From positions 620,001-684,000 of the forward strand of contig OZ252041.1 in NCBI GenBank assembly GCA_965247995.1: a stretch of DNA of 64,000 nucleotides. Direction: 5' to 3'. The position numbers and the translations under genes are program-made. Shown here one piece after another: positions 15,333-24,675 of this stretch; position 1 is the stretch's first letter, and every line of letters starts with the position of its first letter. This stretch comes from JASLZO01 sp965247995 (GTDB taxonomy: Bacteria > Chloroflexota > Dehalococcoidia > UBA6926). The notes beneath the pieces were generated by a model. The model saw only the letters and a list, made by a program, of their open reading frames with translations, ran no database searches and was not told the DNA's origin.

Positions 15333-17203
15333 AGCGACCGCAGGAACGCGATCAACGCCGCCATCTCGGCTTCCAACGCCGTCTCGGCGACCGCGTGTTC
15401 CCCCGCTTCACCAGCCAGCGCCGCCCACAACGTCGGTGCCCGCCCGTCGTGGAAGTACGGTGCCGTCAAGCGCACACCGCGCAGACTCGGCGTGTCGAAC
15501 CAACTCATCCTGCGCTCCTGACCGCCCGGTCCCGACGCCGCGTCCCCCGTCCCGACGTCGTGCAACGAAACGTCCGTGTACAACGGGCCGGGGTGGCACA
15601 CCGCGCATCCCAAACGCTCGAAGATAAGCGCTCCCCGCTCCGCGGCGGCCGCGCCTTCATCGGTTCGAATCGCGTACCACGGCTCCAGCGTCGTGAGGTA
15701 CGCCGCCAGCGCATCGAGCCTCTCAGACAACCCGGCGTGTGGCGGACCCAACGGATCGAATGCCTCCCCGTCAACGAGCCCCCGCCCGCCCTGGATCATC
15801 CGGATCGTGACCTCCGAATCTTGTAACTCGTCACGGTTCCCCGACCAGTGCGTCGGCAGCGTATCGCGCACCCCAAGCAACGATGGCGTGTTCCGCGTCC
15901 CGTCGGGGAAACCCGACCATGTCCGCCCGTCGTGCATCCCGTCAAAATGGCAGCTCGCGCACGAGACCCACTGATCTCGGGATAGCGCCGGCTCCGATGA
16001 GCTATTGAATATCCGCTTCCCCTCTAAGATCGGCTCGGGCAGGTCCAACTGCGTCAACACAATTGTCCGCTCCACGCGCATGGAACGCGCATCGATCACC
16101 GACAGCGTCCCGTCCAACACGTTGTTCACGAAGATGCGCGACCCGTCTTGCGCCGACGCGATGCCGCGTGGATTCGACCCCACCTGGACGTGAGCGGTAC
16201 CGCGCCCTGTCTCTAGGTCGATCACCGACACGTCGTTGCTCCCCGCGTTCGCCACGAACAACGTGCGCCCTCCGCGCCCGAACGCCGCCCCAAACGGCAT
16301 GTTCACCGGCCGGTCCGCCGTGTCCAGCGTGATCCGGCCCGTGCGGCTCACGGCGGCGTTCTCCAAGTCGACTGCGCTCACGATCGGCATCACCGTGTTG
16401 TCAAAGACCAGCGCCGGGTTGTCGGACCGAGACCGCGTCTGCGGCATGTACGCCGTCTTCCCGTCGGGCGTCACCACAACCGACTGCGACAGGTTCGCGC
16501 CAACTCCGCTGGACACCACCCACGCGATCTCCCGCGTTGCGACATCGATCGCCGTCAGTTCGGCCGAAAACAAGTGCGTTACCAGCAGCCACGGTTTGAC
16601 GCCGCCCGTCAGCGCCAACCCAGCGGGGAACGCACCCATCTCCACGCGGTTGAGCACGTCCCCCGTCTCTGGGTCCAACACCGTCACGGAATCCTCCGTG
16701 AGGTGGCTCACGTAGACCGCGTCTTCGGACACGATCACGCCGTACGGCGCCGCGCCCACACGCCACTCCGTGTCCGCAACCCCTGAGGCCACGTCGACTC
16801 TCGTCACCGTCCCCGACCCTCGGTTCGCCACAAATGCCGTCGTTCCACTTGGATCGAACGCGACAGTGCGGGGATCGATGCCGACCTCGATCTCCGCGAT
16901 CACTTCCAATCGCGCGGCATCCACGAGCGTCACCGATCTGCTGTCTGGATTGACCGCCATCGCAACCGCTCCGGTCGGCGACACCGCCACCGCCGACGAC
17001 CACGCAGATGGAACGGCAACCGGCTCACCGGAGGGCACGGTCGTCGGTGCCGGAGCCGGTTCGGAGTCCGTGGGTCCCCCGACAACTCTGCCCGGCGTCT
17101 CGGTCGCAGACACGGATGGCGCGTCGTCTCCACACGATGCCAACAGGAAAACCGTAACGAACACAAGGGCCATGCCGAAAGTCGCGGCCGGCCCTCGCGT
17201 CAC
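15329..17203 (-). CDS. YVTN beta-propeller fused to a diheme cytochrome c peroxidase-like domain
   Basis: This 624-residue lipoprotein has lipobox LLASC (Cys24) and a Pro/Thr linker. A YVTN-type propeller spans about residues 65-380 with repeated units such as TAFVANRGSGTVTRVD, TLFVANAGSNDVSVID and RIFVNNVLDGTLSVID. The C-terminal ~235 residues resemble the MauG/CcpA family, with heme sites CASCH (Cys415/Cys418) and CAVCH (Cys533/Cys536), and the segment TPSLRGVRLTAPYFHDGRAPTLW. It is exported and membrane-anchored. The role is probably periplasmic electron transfer, peroxide reduction or protein-cofactor modification; I cannot choose. The partner is the small cytochrome next to it. Confidence 0.85.
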   Translation of the reverse strand: MTRGPAATFGMALVFVTVFLLASCGDDAPSVSATETPGRVVGGPTDSEPAPAPTTVPSGEPVAVPSAWSSAVAVSPTGAVAMAVNPDSRSVTLVDAARLEVIAEIEVGIDPRTVAFDPSGTTAFVANRGSGTVTRVDVASGVADTEWRVGAAPYGVIVSEDAVYVSHLTEDSVTVLDPETGDVLNRVEMGAFPAGLALTGGVKPWLLVTHLFSAELTAIDVATREIAWVVSSGVGANLSQSVVVTPDGKTAYMPQTRSRSDNPALVFDNTVMPIVSAVDLENAAVSRTGRITLDTADRPVNMPFGAAFGRGGRTLFVANAGSNDVSVIDLETGRGTAHVQVGSNPRGIASAQDGSRIFVNNVLDGTLSVIDARSMRVERTIVLTQLDLPEPILEGKRIFNSSSEPALSRDQWVSCASCHFDGMHDGRTWSGFPDGTRNTPSLLGVRDTLPTHWSGNRDELQDSEVTIRMIQGGRGLVDGEAFDPLGPPHAGLSERLDALAAYLTTLEPWYAIRTDEGAAAAERGALIFERLGCAVCHPGPLYTDVSLHDVGTGDAASGPGGQERRMSWFDTPSLRGVRLTAPYFHDGRAPTLWAALAGEAGEHAVAETALEAEMAALIAFLRSL

Positions 17204-17478
17204 TGCCCCTCCAGCGCGCTCCCCGTTTCGCGGGGCAGACTACCGTTCAACTCGCGCCCTTCCGACATCGAAGTCGCTACCGGCAAGCCATTGGATTTAC
17301 GAAACGACAGGCCGCGAATGCACGCCTCCTGTGACGCAGGAACGCGCAGCGCAACAAGAAACGCACACGCACCTTCTGGGGCCCATTGACGTAGGCCCTA
17401 GGAGCCAACGCCCAGAGATCCACAACTCGGCGCGCCAGCCGCACCACCCCACGGCCTCCGGCGTTGTGCTGCCGTTTC

Positions 17479-18663
17479 CTACCGCGGCAGACCCAAGCCC
17501 CGCTGCGCCACGATGTTCCGTTGGATCTCCTTCGTCCCGTGACCAAACGTCCGCCCCGTGCTCATCAACGCATTGACCCCGATGAACCCGTCCATCGGCG
17601 CATCGTGCCAGCTATGCGGCGACACCAACGCCGCCTCGCCGATGATCCCGGCGAACCCGCGCCACAGCTCCTGCACCAGTTCCCCGGACAGGACCCGCGA
17701 GATCGAAGCAATCCTACTCACGTCATCGCCTAGATTGCTCTCCCAAACGCCCTGATAACAGATCGCCCGGAACACCGCCAACTTCACCCGCAGATCGGCG
17801 ACCCGGTTCCTCGCCATCGGGTCATCCAAGGCGTGGCCGCCGTTCGAACGGTAGGACCGCGCGAAGTCTACGAACCGCTCCCATTCCCGCAGCAACGCCG
17901 CGGGCGAGCCGATCTCCACCCGCTCCGACGTCAGCGACGCCGCCATCACGTACCAACCCCGGTTCACCTCGCCCAACATGTTCTGCACTGGCACGCGTAC
18001 ATTGTCGAAGAACTCCTCGCTCCACCGCCGCCGCCCAGCCATGTCGTATAGCGGCCTGATCGAGATCCCCGGAGAATCGAGCGGCAAGTAGAAGATGGAC
18101 AGGCCTCGGTGCTTCGGCGCATCTGTGTCCGTTCGCACTAGCATCCGGATCCATTTCGAATGGTGCGCTGTCGACGTCCACATCTTCTGACCGTTTATCA
18201 CATAGTCATCGCCGTCACGCACTGCCCGCGTCGTCACGCCGCCCAAGTCCGAACCGTTCCCGGGCTCCGAGAGCCCCAAGGCGATCGGCATCTCCGCGTT
18301 GGCAATCTGCGGCAGCCACGTCTCCTTCTGCCAAGGTGTCCCATGCAGGATGATCGCGTCCCCGCTCTGCGCTCCCGTCCCGGGCGCGCCTCGGTACGCC
18401 ATCTCCTCCCGATACACCAACATCCGCTCCAACGGCGCATCTTGCCCGCCGTACTCCCGCGGCCAGTGCATCGTGTACCAGCCCTTGTCAACGAGCTTCT
18501 TCGCGAACGCGTCCGACGCTTCGAGCGCATCAGGGTTGTCCAAGTCCCACGACGCGTTCGACACGTCGTTCACGTGGTAGCGGTTCGCGTCCCACTCCCT
18601 CGCCACAAAGTCGCGCACCTCTTCACGGAACGCCTCGTCAACCGCCGAGAATCGAAAGTCCAT
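17479..18663 (-). CDS. Acyl-CoA dehydrogenase
   Basis: This 394-residue protein has the three ACAD domains. An N-terminal helical domain holds REEVRDFVAREW. A central beta domain has IALGLSEPGNGSDLGGVTTRAV and NGQKMWTSTAHHSKWIRMLVRT, and the C-terminal domain ends with FGHGTKEIQRNIVAQRGLGLPR, the typical FAD/substrate contact. It should oxidise an acyl-CoA with FAD and pass electrons to ETF. A GGGAGG-like site precedes the ATG. It is downstream of the alpha/beta hydrolase (36 nt gap, same strand), suggesting cotranscription. Chain-length preference is not readable. Confidence 0.92.
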   Translation of the reverse strand: MDFRFSAVDEAFREEVRDFVAREWDANRYHVNDVSNASWDLDNPDALEASDAFAKKLVDKGWYTMHWPREYGGQDAPLERMLVYREEMAYRGAPGTGAQSGDAIILHGTPWQKETWLPQIANAEMPIALGLSEPGNGSDLGGVTTRAVRDGDDYVINGQKMWTSTAHHSKWIRMLVRTDTDAPKHRGLSIFYLPLDSPGISIRPLYDMAGRRRWSEEFFDNVRVPVQNMLGEVNRGWYVMAASLTSERVEIGSPAALLREWERFVDFARSYRSNGGHALDDPMARNRVADLRVKLAVFRAICYQGVWESNLGDDVSRIASISRVLSGELVQELWRGFAGIIGEAALVSPHSWHDAPMDGFIGVNALMSTGRTFGHGTKEIQRNIVAQRGLGLPR

Positions 18664-18699
18664 CGTTCCCTGCCTCCCTTGCGTCAGCCCTCAGTCCTG

Positions 18700-19500
18700 C
18701 TACTCGCCGCCCGTCACCGGCGTCAGGTCCGTGACGGCATTTATGAACCGGTTGAGTGAATCGTTGAAGATGTCCGGCGCCTCGACATGCGGGAAGTGCC
18801 GCGACAGCGGAATCGGGTCGAGCGACGCATGCGGGATCGCGTCGAGCAGGTCCGGCGACTGACTCGACAGCGGGTCGTGTTCTCCGTACACCAACAACGT
18901 CGGTACCCGCAACAGCGGCAGTCGCACCGATGCATCCCACTTCGCTGCGGCCACCAGATCGCGGATCATCGTCGTCGCCGGCGTGCTCGACCGTGCCGAT
19001 GTCACCCGCTCCACCGCAAGCGCGCTCGCCTCCTCGCGCAGGCCCCGCCGTCCGTTGCGCGCACGGTATCCCTCCGGGTCGGCCAGCATGTCGGCCGCCG
19101 AATCGGCGGCCCCCGGGAACGTCCGGCCGAAGTCCATCAACACCAGCCCTTCAACCTCGCGGGGGTAGCTCACCGCATAGTCCAACGCGATCGCCGCTCC
19201 CAGCGCATGCCCGCACAGGATCACCGGCGCCAAACGAACCGCGTCGACGAACGCCTTGACGACTATCCGGTACTCCACCACGTCTTCGAGAGCGTCCCCG
19301 GGACTCTGACCGTGTCCCGGCAGATCGATCGAGATCGGTGTCTGCGCCGCGCTGAAGAACCGGAGTTGCTCGTCGAACAATCGCCGGTCCACGCCCGTCC
19401 CGTGGATGAACACCACCCGCGCCCCAGGCGTCCGTTCCCCAAGTGCATGCGGACTCTGATAGAAGAGGTGCTCACCAGGCCCCGTCTCGATCGTTGGCAC
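18700..19500 (-). CDS. Alpha/beta hydrolase-fold protein with nucleophile Ser replaced by Ala
   Basis: This 266-residue protein has the alpha/beta hydrolase layout: oxyanion segment VVFIHGTGVDRRLF, strand SIDLPGHGQSPGD, nucleophile elbow CGHALGAAIAL, acid VYGEHDPLSSQ, and His in RHFPHVEAPD. The elbow reads G-H-A-L-G (residues 97-101), where active enzymes have Ser at the middle position (GHSLG). The codon is GCG on the coding strand, so this is not a misread frame. It may be a non-hydrolytic member (binding, or a chemistry not needing Ser) or an inactive paralogue. It is followed by an acyl-CoA dehydrogenase. Confidence 0.85.
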   Translation of the reverse strand: MPTIETGPGEHLFYQSPHALGERTPGARVVFIHGTGVDRRLFDEQLRFFSAAQTPISIDLPGHGQSPGDALEDVVEYRIVVKAFVDAVRLAPVILCGHALGAAIALDYAVSYPREVEGLVLMDFGRTFPGAADSAADMLADPEGYRARNGRRGLREEASALAVERVTSARSSTPATTMIRDLVAAAKWDASVRLPLLRVPTLLVYGEHDPLSSQSPDLLDAIPHASLDPIPLSRHFPHVEAPDIFNDSLNRFINAVTDLTPVTGGE

Positions 19501-19853
19501 AATCCCCCCAAACGGGCCGCACCAGCCCGATCCGCATTATAGGGCGGAGGGCGTAGCCAAATCGTTACTCCCCGCCCAGGGCTCGACCGAGTGATCTATG
19601 GCGTCGTCACACGGGTTGCGAACAACTCTGGAGGCCAGGGCGTGGTGCGGCTCCAGTGGCGGAGTGCGTGCGTTTCGATGGCCGAGTAGTCGATACACCG
19701 ACCCCAGATGCGTGGCCCTCTAGCGTTCGGCCGCCCAACGCTGACATGGTTCGCGCCGGGAAACCACCGTGGCCGCCGGGCACGAAGCACCGTCAGAAGG
19801 TCTGCACGGATCCGCGAACGGGCGAGCCCACGCCAGAGCGTACGAAAACGCTG
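19501..19853. other. Intergenic region upstream of the alpha/beta hydrolase
   Basis: This 353-nt stretch holds a perfect TATAAT (minus strand) at 19541-19536 near its left end. I see no gene, RNA or repeat in the rest. The open frames here have no recognisable content. Confidence 0.5.
19536..19541 (-). promoter_or_regulatory. -10 element for the alpha/beta hydrolase operon
   Basis: TATAAT on the minus strand lies about 36 nt before the ATG at 19500, giving a short leader. No consensus -35 is visible upstream. Confidence 0.5.
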
Positions 19854-20231
19854 CTACTCCGCCGCAGCCGGCGTCTCAGAGGCCGCCAGGCCGATCGCGT
19901 TCCCCTCCGGGTCCTTGAACATCGCGAACGTCACCATGCCCGGGACCTCGCTGACTGGCACAAGAACCTCGCCACCGAGCTCCGCCGCCCTATCGAGCGA
20001 CGCCTGAATGTCCTCGACCTCTACATAGAAAGTCACGTACGGTTCCGCCCCTTCCATCACCGAGCCGATGCCTCCGCCGATCCCGGCGCCCTGCTCTTCG
20101 GCGCTTACAAGCCCATACGTGTCTTCCGCTGATGCTGCAGTCACCCCCCACGCAAACAGGTCCCGATAGTACTGCTGCAACGCCACAGGATCCTTACCAG
20201 ATATCTCGAAATGGATCACTGGATTAGGCAT
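19854..20231 (-). CDS. VOC-family (glyoxalase-like) protein
   Basis: A 125-residue single VOC module. It starts MPNPVIHFEISGKDPVALQQYY, with later EGAEPYVTFYVEVEDIQAS, EVLVPVSEVPG and MVTFAMFKDPEGNAIGL. The paired beta-alpha-beta-beta-beta units place likely metal ligands in HFEI and the FxDPEGN end, although Glu/His residues for Fe or Zn binding are incomplete. Members act in glyoxal detoxification, ring cleavage or resistance. The ATG at 20231 is preferred because GGGGGAGG lies just upstream. The preceding in-frame ATG at 20249 would add six residues. Confidence 0.82.
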   Translation of the reverse strand: MPNPVIHFEISGKDPVALQQYYRDLFAWGVTAASAEDTYGLVSAEEQGAGIGGGIGSVMEGAEPYVTFYVEVEDIQASLDRAAELGGEVLVPVSEVPGMVTFAMFKDPEGNAIGLAASETPAAAE

Positions 20232-20503
20232 CCGAACCTCCCCCTCCACTCTCCATGTATCTAATGCCGTCTGTCGCGACGTACCGTTGCTTTATGGGTA
20301 CCATACCACAACCGCTGCCCAGCACTGTACGCTGGTCGTGATAAGACCCTTTCTCAACCCTCCCTGGGATCTCCTCCCGGTCATTCAAAAGTACCAATCA
20401 TTTGCTAAGATAGAATGGTTTTCGTGGGCAGAACCAGGCACGATATGGAGCAGCAATAATCGGACCAATCCTGGACTGTTTATGAACGAAGCATAAGGAG
20501 AAT

Positions 20504-20833
20504 ATGGCAAACTTCATCGTCATCTACCGAGCACCGACATCAGCAATGGAAGCAATGCAACACCTCACCACGGAAGAGATCCAGAAGGGCATGGAGCCCT
20601 GGACCCAGTGGGCGGAGAGCGCCGGGGACAGCCTCGTCGAACTCGGATCACCGCTCGGCAACGCCGTCAAGATCACCGGCGAAGGCGATACACCCGGCGA
20701 CCCCACCATCTCCGGATACTCCATCCTCCAGGCCGACAACATCGACGGGGCGCTCGCGCTCCTCCGCGGTCACCCTCACCTCGGTTGGGCCGCGGGCTGC
20801 GTAATCGAAGTCTTCGAGTCCATGTCCATGTAG
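20504..20833 (+). CDS. YCII-related domain protein
   Basis: This 109-residue protein has YCII-like features: MANFIVIYRAPTSAMEAM at the N-terminus, DNIDGALALLRGHPHL near the end, and a dimeric ferredoxin-like fold pattern. Such proteins are small, often encoded beside sigma factors or oxidoreductases, and their chemistry is unknown in most cases. AAGGAG lies three nt before the ATG. The region upstream is AT-rich and may hold the promoter. It is followed, after 88 nt, by an NmrA-like oxidoreductase. Confidence 0.75.
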   Translation: MANFIVIYRAPTSAMEAMQHLTTEEIQKGMEPWTQWAESAGDSLVELGSPLGNAVKITGEGDTPGDPTISGYSILQADNIDGALALLRGHPHLGWAAGCVIEVFESMSM

Positions 20834-20921
20834 GGAAACCAAGACCTCCAAACCCCTGCGGCTGCCCAGTTGCGGGTCAACGCCCCACGAGACCCAGGGC
20901 GCAGTCGTGTAGCCTCCTCCT

Positions 20922-21839
20922 ATGAGTGGAGTCTCGCTCAGAACAACGGGCGACCTGACCACCGGCCGGTATCTCATCACTGGTGCCACCGGCCGCACTG
21001 GGAAGCACGCCGTGTCGCGCCTGGCCGAAACCGGTGCGACCGTGCGAGCCCTCCTACACACGACTCCCCCGGACGGCCTGCCCACCGCCGACGGATCCAT
21101 CGAGTTCGTCTGGGGAGACGTCGCGGACCATGATTCTCTCGTTCGCGCCACCCGGGACGCCGATTGGGTCGTTGCCACCGCCCCCGGCCCCGCTAAACAC
21201 CTCGTGGACGCTGCCGTCGCCAACGGCGTCCAACACATGGTCCTGCTCACCTCCCGCATGGCCGACGAACGCTGGGACTTCATGCCCGTCTACCCCGCCC
21301 GCGTACGCGACGAACGCTACCTCGCCGCCTCCGGCCTCCCATTCACCGTCCTGAGGCCGGGTGGCATCGTCGACCCCGAAGACGGCCAACCCTTCCCCGC
21401 CATGGCCGGCTTCGCCCGCGACGGCGTCCTGGTTCAACAGTTCGGCCCACCATCGCTCCCCGCCGTCTACGTCTTCACCGACGAGCTTGCGGAATTCGCC
21501 TTCAGAGCCCATGCCCACTCTCAGACCTGGGGCCGCACCTTCGATATCGGCGGCCCGGAAACCCCCACCCGTAACGGAGTCTGGAGCGCCATCGGCAATG
21601 CCGTCGGCGCTGCACCCATGGTCAACTACGCCCCGGTCGAGCGGCTCACCCGCCTCCGTACCGAAGCAGAAGCAGCCGGTGACCGCCCCCTAGCCATGCG
21701 CCTCGCCCGCGAAGAAGTCGCCGCCCAAATCGACATCCCCGCGCCCGACATGACCGCGACCTCCGCCCTCTTCGGCAACGTCCCACAACGCCACCTCCGA
21801 GCATGGCTCCGAGAGTCCCTCCCATCCCTCATGGTGTGA
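20922..21839 (+). CDS. NmrA-like/atypical SDR NAD(P)-binding protein
   Basis: This 305-residue protein has the nucleotide-binding motif YLITGATGRTGKHAV near residue 18, then VRALLHTTPPDGLP and EFVWGDVADHDSLVRATRDADWVV. It lacks the classical YxxxK catalytic pair at the expected place. VLRPGGIVDPEDGQPF and IGGPETPTRNGVWSAIG match the NmrA/YbjT branch. These proteins use or sense NADP and act as reductases or regulators. Function here is not assignable beyond the family. Confidence 0.85.
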   Translation: MSGVSLRTTGDLTTGRYLITGATGRTGKHAVSRLAETGATVRALLHTTPPDGLPTADGSIEFVWGDVADHDSLVRATRDADWVVATAPGPAKHLVDAAVANGVQHMVLLTSRMADERWDFMPVYPARVRDERYLAASGLPFTVLRPGGIVDPEDGQPFPAMAGFARDGVLVQQFGPPSLPAVYVFTDELAEFAFRAHAHSQTWGRTFDIGGPETPTRNGVWSAIGNAVGAAPMVNYAPVERLTRLRTEAEAAGDRPLAMRLAREEVAAQIDIPAPDMTATSALFGNVPQRHLRAWLRESLPSLMV

Positions 21840-22095
21840 CCACTGGCCTGATGCCCGCTGGGCCTCGATCGTTGGTCGTGAACACAGGCCAACGTAGAGG
21901 GCGAGCACGGTTCGCCCTTGCCCACACAGCCTCCACAATCCGGTATCGAAAAAAACCCTCTTCGCGTGCGACGCGCGGAGCGATGAGGTCTCCTCGCTTT
22001 ACGATGACCCTTGAGTCCGTCCGCCTCGGTGTCGATCACGGCGCTTCGCCGACAAGGGTTTGTTTCGGCGCACCGCATAGGGGCAATATGGAGTC

Positions 22096-23418
22096 GTGAC
22101 GCACCAGTCCGGATCGCAGCTTCCTCAAGCGCCAACGCTCAGAAACCCACGGGTGTTCTTCGGGTGGTGGATCGTTTTCTCAGCGACGGGGGCGACGTTC
22201 CTGCACGGGTCGATATTTCTCTACGGGCTCGGCGCGCTTTTCACGCCGATTCGCGACGATACCGGCTGGACACGCGGAGAGATCTCGATCGCGATCTCGC
22301 TCGCGACGCTCGTGGGTGGGCTCGCCGGTCCGTTCGCCGGGCGGCTGATCGACCGCAACGGGCCACGCGCCCCACAGCTCTATGCGACGGTTTCTCTTGG
22401 ACTCGGGTTCGTGCTGTTGAGCGTCACCAACTCACTCGTGGGGCTCTACGCTATCTTCGTCCTCTTCATGGGAGCGGCGTACGCGATAGGAGGGATCGGC
22501 CTCGCGCCGATCGCGGCGGTCGCGAATTGGTTCGTTCGCAAGCGGAGTACTGCACTAGGAATAGCCGCGACGGGTTGGGGTCCCGGAGGAATCGTCTGGC
22601 CCCTGTTGATCGTAGCCGCCGTAACACTATGGGGGTGGCAATGGACGGCTTTTGCCGCCGGAGTCCTCATCTGGGTCCTGGGAACGCCCCTAGCGCTGCT
22701 GCTCCGGCATCGACCAGAGCGATACGGCCTGTTGCCGGACGGCGACACGCCAGAAAGCACGTCGGCAGCACGCGAAGGGAACACACCAGTGACTCCAACC
22801 GAGCCCGATTTCGGGCTTCATGCGGCGCTCCGTACCCAAGCGTTCTGGTTCCTCACGTTGACGTTGAGTCTGGGGTTCATGGTCACGCCGGCCATCGGGC
22901 TTCACCAGATTCCCTTCCTGATCGAATCTGGTCACGAACCCGCAGCCGCCGCGGCCGTGCTCGGCGCGATGACGATGTTGAGCATTCCCGGCCGCCTTGT
23001 GTTCGGTTGGCTCGGCGACCGGTTCGACTTGCGCCTGTTGGTGATCGTGTCGTTGCTGCTCCAGACCGTTGGGCTCGCGGTACTCGTCGTGGCAACCCAG
23101 CTCTGGCACCTGGCCTTCTACGCGGCCATCTTCGGAACGGGATTCGGCGGGCTCCGACCGCTGAGCGGCGCGCTACCGGCCTCGTACTTCGGGCGGACCG
23201 CGTACGCCTCGATCCGGGGAATGGTTGGCTCGGTCCAGGTAGGCCTCACGATGGCAGCGCCCGTTATGACGGGAGTCATCGCCGATACTACCGGCTCATA
23301 TTCGATGGCGTTCGCGGCTCTGATCGTGCTGAATACACTCGGCGTGCTGACGGCAATCGCGATGCGCCGGCCCTCAGCCAGGTCACACGCTCTGAACGGA
23401 TCAGCAAGAACAGACTAA
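22096..23418 (+). CDS. MFS transporter, monocarboxylate type
   Basis: This 440-residue protein has 12 membrane segments. It begins VTHQSGSQLPQ, with FFGWWIVFSATGATFLHGSIFLYGLGALFTPI and the loop GPFAGRLIDRNGPR. In the second half there is GRLVFGWLGDRFDLR. It resembles the transporter at 12704. The start is GTG with GGAG just upstream. Codon choice uses more G-ending triplets than most neighbours, which may reflect transfer from another lineage. A much longer overlapping frame from 22011 has Arg-rich composition and is not coding. The substrate is likely an organic acid; no adjacent gene confirms it. Confidence 0.85.
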   Translation: MTHQSGSQLPQAPTLRNPRVFFGWWIVFSATGATFLHGSIFLYGLGALFTPIRDDTGWTRGEISIAISLATLVGGLAGPFAGRLIDRNGPRAPQLYATVSLGLGFVLLSVTNSLVGLYAIFVLFMGAAYAIGGIGLAPIAAVANWFVRKRSTALGIAATGWGPGGIVWPLLIVAAVTLWGWQWTAFAAGVLIWVLGTPLALLLRHRPERYGLLPDGDTPESTSAAREGNTPVTPTEPDFGLHAALRTQAFWFLTLTLSLGFMVTPAIGLHQIPFLIESGHEPAAAAAVLGAMTMLSIPGRLVFGWLGDRFDLRLLVIVSLLLQTVGLAVLVVATQLWHLAFYAAIFGTGFGGLRPLSGALPASYFGRTAYASIRGMVGSVQVGLTMAAPVMTGVIADTTGSYSMAFAALIVLNTLGVLTAIAMRRPSARSHALNGSARTD

Positions 23419-23935
23419 TACTCCGACGCTCCGCACACCGGTGTTTGTGCTGACCGCCCCACGGTAGGGGCGTCATCATAGTGCTCTGCCATCGCATCGA
23501 AGTGCAGGAGAGGTCGTTCTGATTGGAGAGACCACCAAATTAGACCCCTAATCGTCAACTCGTTCCTCGTAGTCCCAACGAACTCATTTTTGCGATCATT
23601 CGCGTCCCACGAGAAATGCTCAATGCGTGAAGAAGACGAAGCGACGCTCTCACTGAGATTGCGTGCAGGATCTGTCAGCTCCGTTGCGTCGACTCCTGGT
23701 TCTTTCACCACCCGGTGCACAATTCGCACAGCGGGTCTTTCGGCGAGTCCGCTAAGATCGCGCGCCACTACGGCAGTGTTTCACTGCCCTGTTGTTTGCC
23801 ACGATCGTCCGGCGTTGGGTCCGTTAAGGGGCCGGTCACCCGAGCGGGAATCTCGAACACAAAGAGAAAGGTATGACTGACGAGGTCAGCAGATCATTGG
23901 CCCGTAGCCGCCTTAGCTCGAAATTGAGCCCAGAT
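23419..23935. other. Non-coding stretch of lower apparent GC content
   Basis: This 517-nt stretch has no convincing gene. A minus-strand frame (23415-23768, 117 residues) has no recognisable domain and overlaps the MFS stop. One short GC hairpin at 23455-23472 may end the MFS gene. Base composition here looks lower in GC than the neighbouring genes, as in the following HAD gene. Confidence 0.5.
23455..23472 (+). terminator. Possible terminator of the MFS gene
   Basis: CGCCCC and GGGGCG form a 6-bp stem with a 6-nt loop, 37 nt after the MFS stop. No T-tract. Confidence 0.35.
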
Positions 23936-24595
23936 TCATGGAAAATGAGGAATGATATCCATCAGGTCATTACTCTCAACAGTATGCGTTGCTATGGAAC
24001 GCGTCGCATGGTCGGCGTTGAGTGCAATGGCCACACTCGACTCCGAAAAAACCAGATGATCGGAGCGCGAGTCTCCCACTGCAATCGTGTCGCTACGGCG
24101 AATCGATAATTGCTTTCGCCACTTGCGGAAGAACGACAATTTGTCACGTTCTGTGCAATAGTCTGTGACCCGCCCGGTCAGTATCCCATTCACGCTTTCC
24201 ATTCCTGTTCCACAGCAATCAGCGAATCCATACGTTTGCGCGAATATCTGAACAAAGAATTTCCACGTAATGGACCCGAGGATAACCACGTAACCACGTT
24301 GCTTTAGAATCGCCACAGTTTCGTCAATGTTCGCGATCTTGGGAATTTTTCGGAATAGCGATTCAACGTTTGACATAGAGACGCCTTCAAGCAAAGCTCC
24401 CGTTTCGAGCGCGACGGTCTCATTGCTGATCTCGCCTTCCCTGTATCTCCGCTCGTATTCGATGACACGATCGAGATGCCCAAGCTGCTCGGCCAAGAAA
24501 AGCGTAGTACTAGTGCCTGGAATAAGTGTCCCGTCTAGATCGAATGTGACCAACCGGCGTTTCCGATGGTCCAACTGAGGGCCAACCACCGTCAC
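23936..24595 (-). CDS. HAD-superfamily phosphatase (HAD-IB, phosphoserine phosphatase-like)
   Basis: This 219-residue protein has the nucleophile motif FDLDGTLIPG (first Asp as nucleophile). The second motif Ser/Thr lies in ILGSITWKF. The final acidic motif is IAVGDSRSDHLV, a usual HAD-IB set. The open frame reaches into the tRNA-Cys gene at 24703, but a GTG at 24595 has AAGGAG four nt upstream, which decides the start. Codons look more AT-rich than in the surrounding genes. It hydrolyses a small phosphate monoester; the substrate is unknown. It lies directly downstream of the Cys and Leu tRNAs and may be cotranscribed with them. Confidence 0.82.
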   Translation of the reverse strand: MTVVGPQLDHRKRRLVTFDLDGTLIPGTSTTLFLAEQLGHLDRVIEYERRYREGEISNETVALETGALLEGVSMSNVESLFRKIPKIANIDETVAILKQRGYVVILGSITWKFFVQIFAQTYGFADCCGTGMESVNGILTGRVTDYCTERDKLSFFRKWRKQLSIRRSDTIAVGDSRSDHLVFSESSVAIALNADHATRSIATHTVESNDLMDIIPHFP

Positions 24596-24675
24596 GGGTC
24601 TCCTTAAGTTTGTGTAGAACGTTCTAGCTGTCCTGGAATTCGCCCTTTGGCCGAGAGCCCAGGCGGTAGAAGACC

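Noticed and set aside
22011..23453. 480-codon plus-strand ORF
   Set aside because: It overlaps the MFS gene in another frame and is Arg-rich.
23415..23768. 117-codon minus-strand ORF
   Set aside because: No recognised content and it overlaps the MFS stop; could be a relic but cannot be supported.
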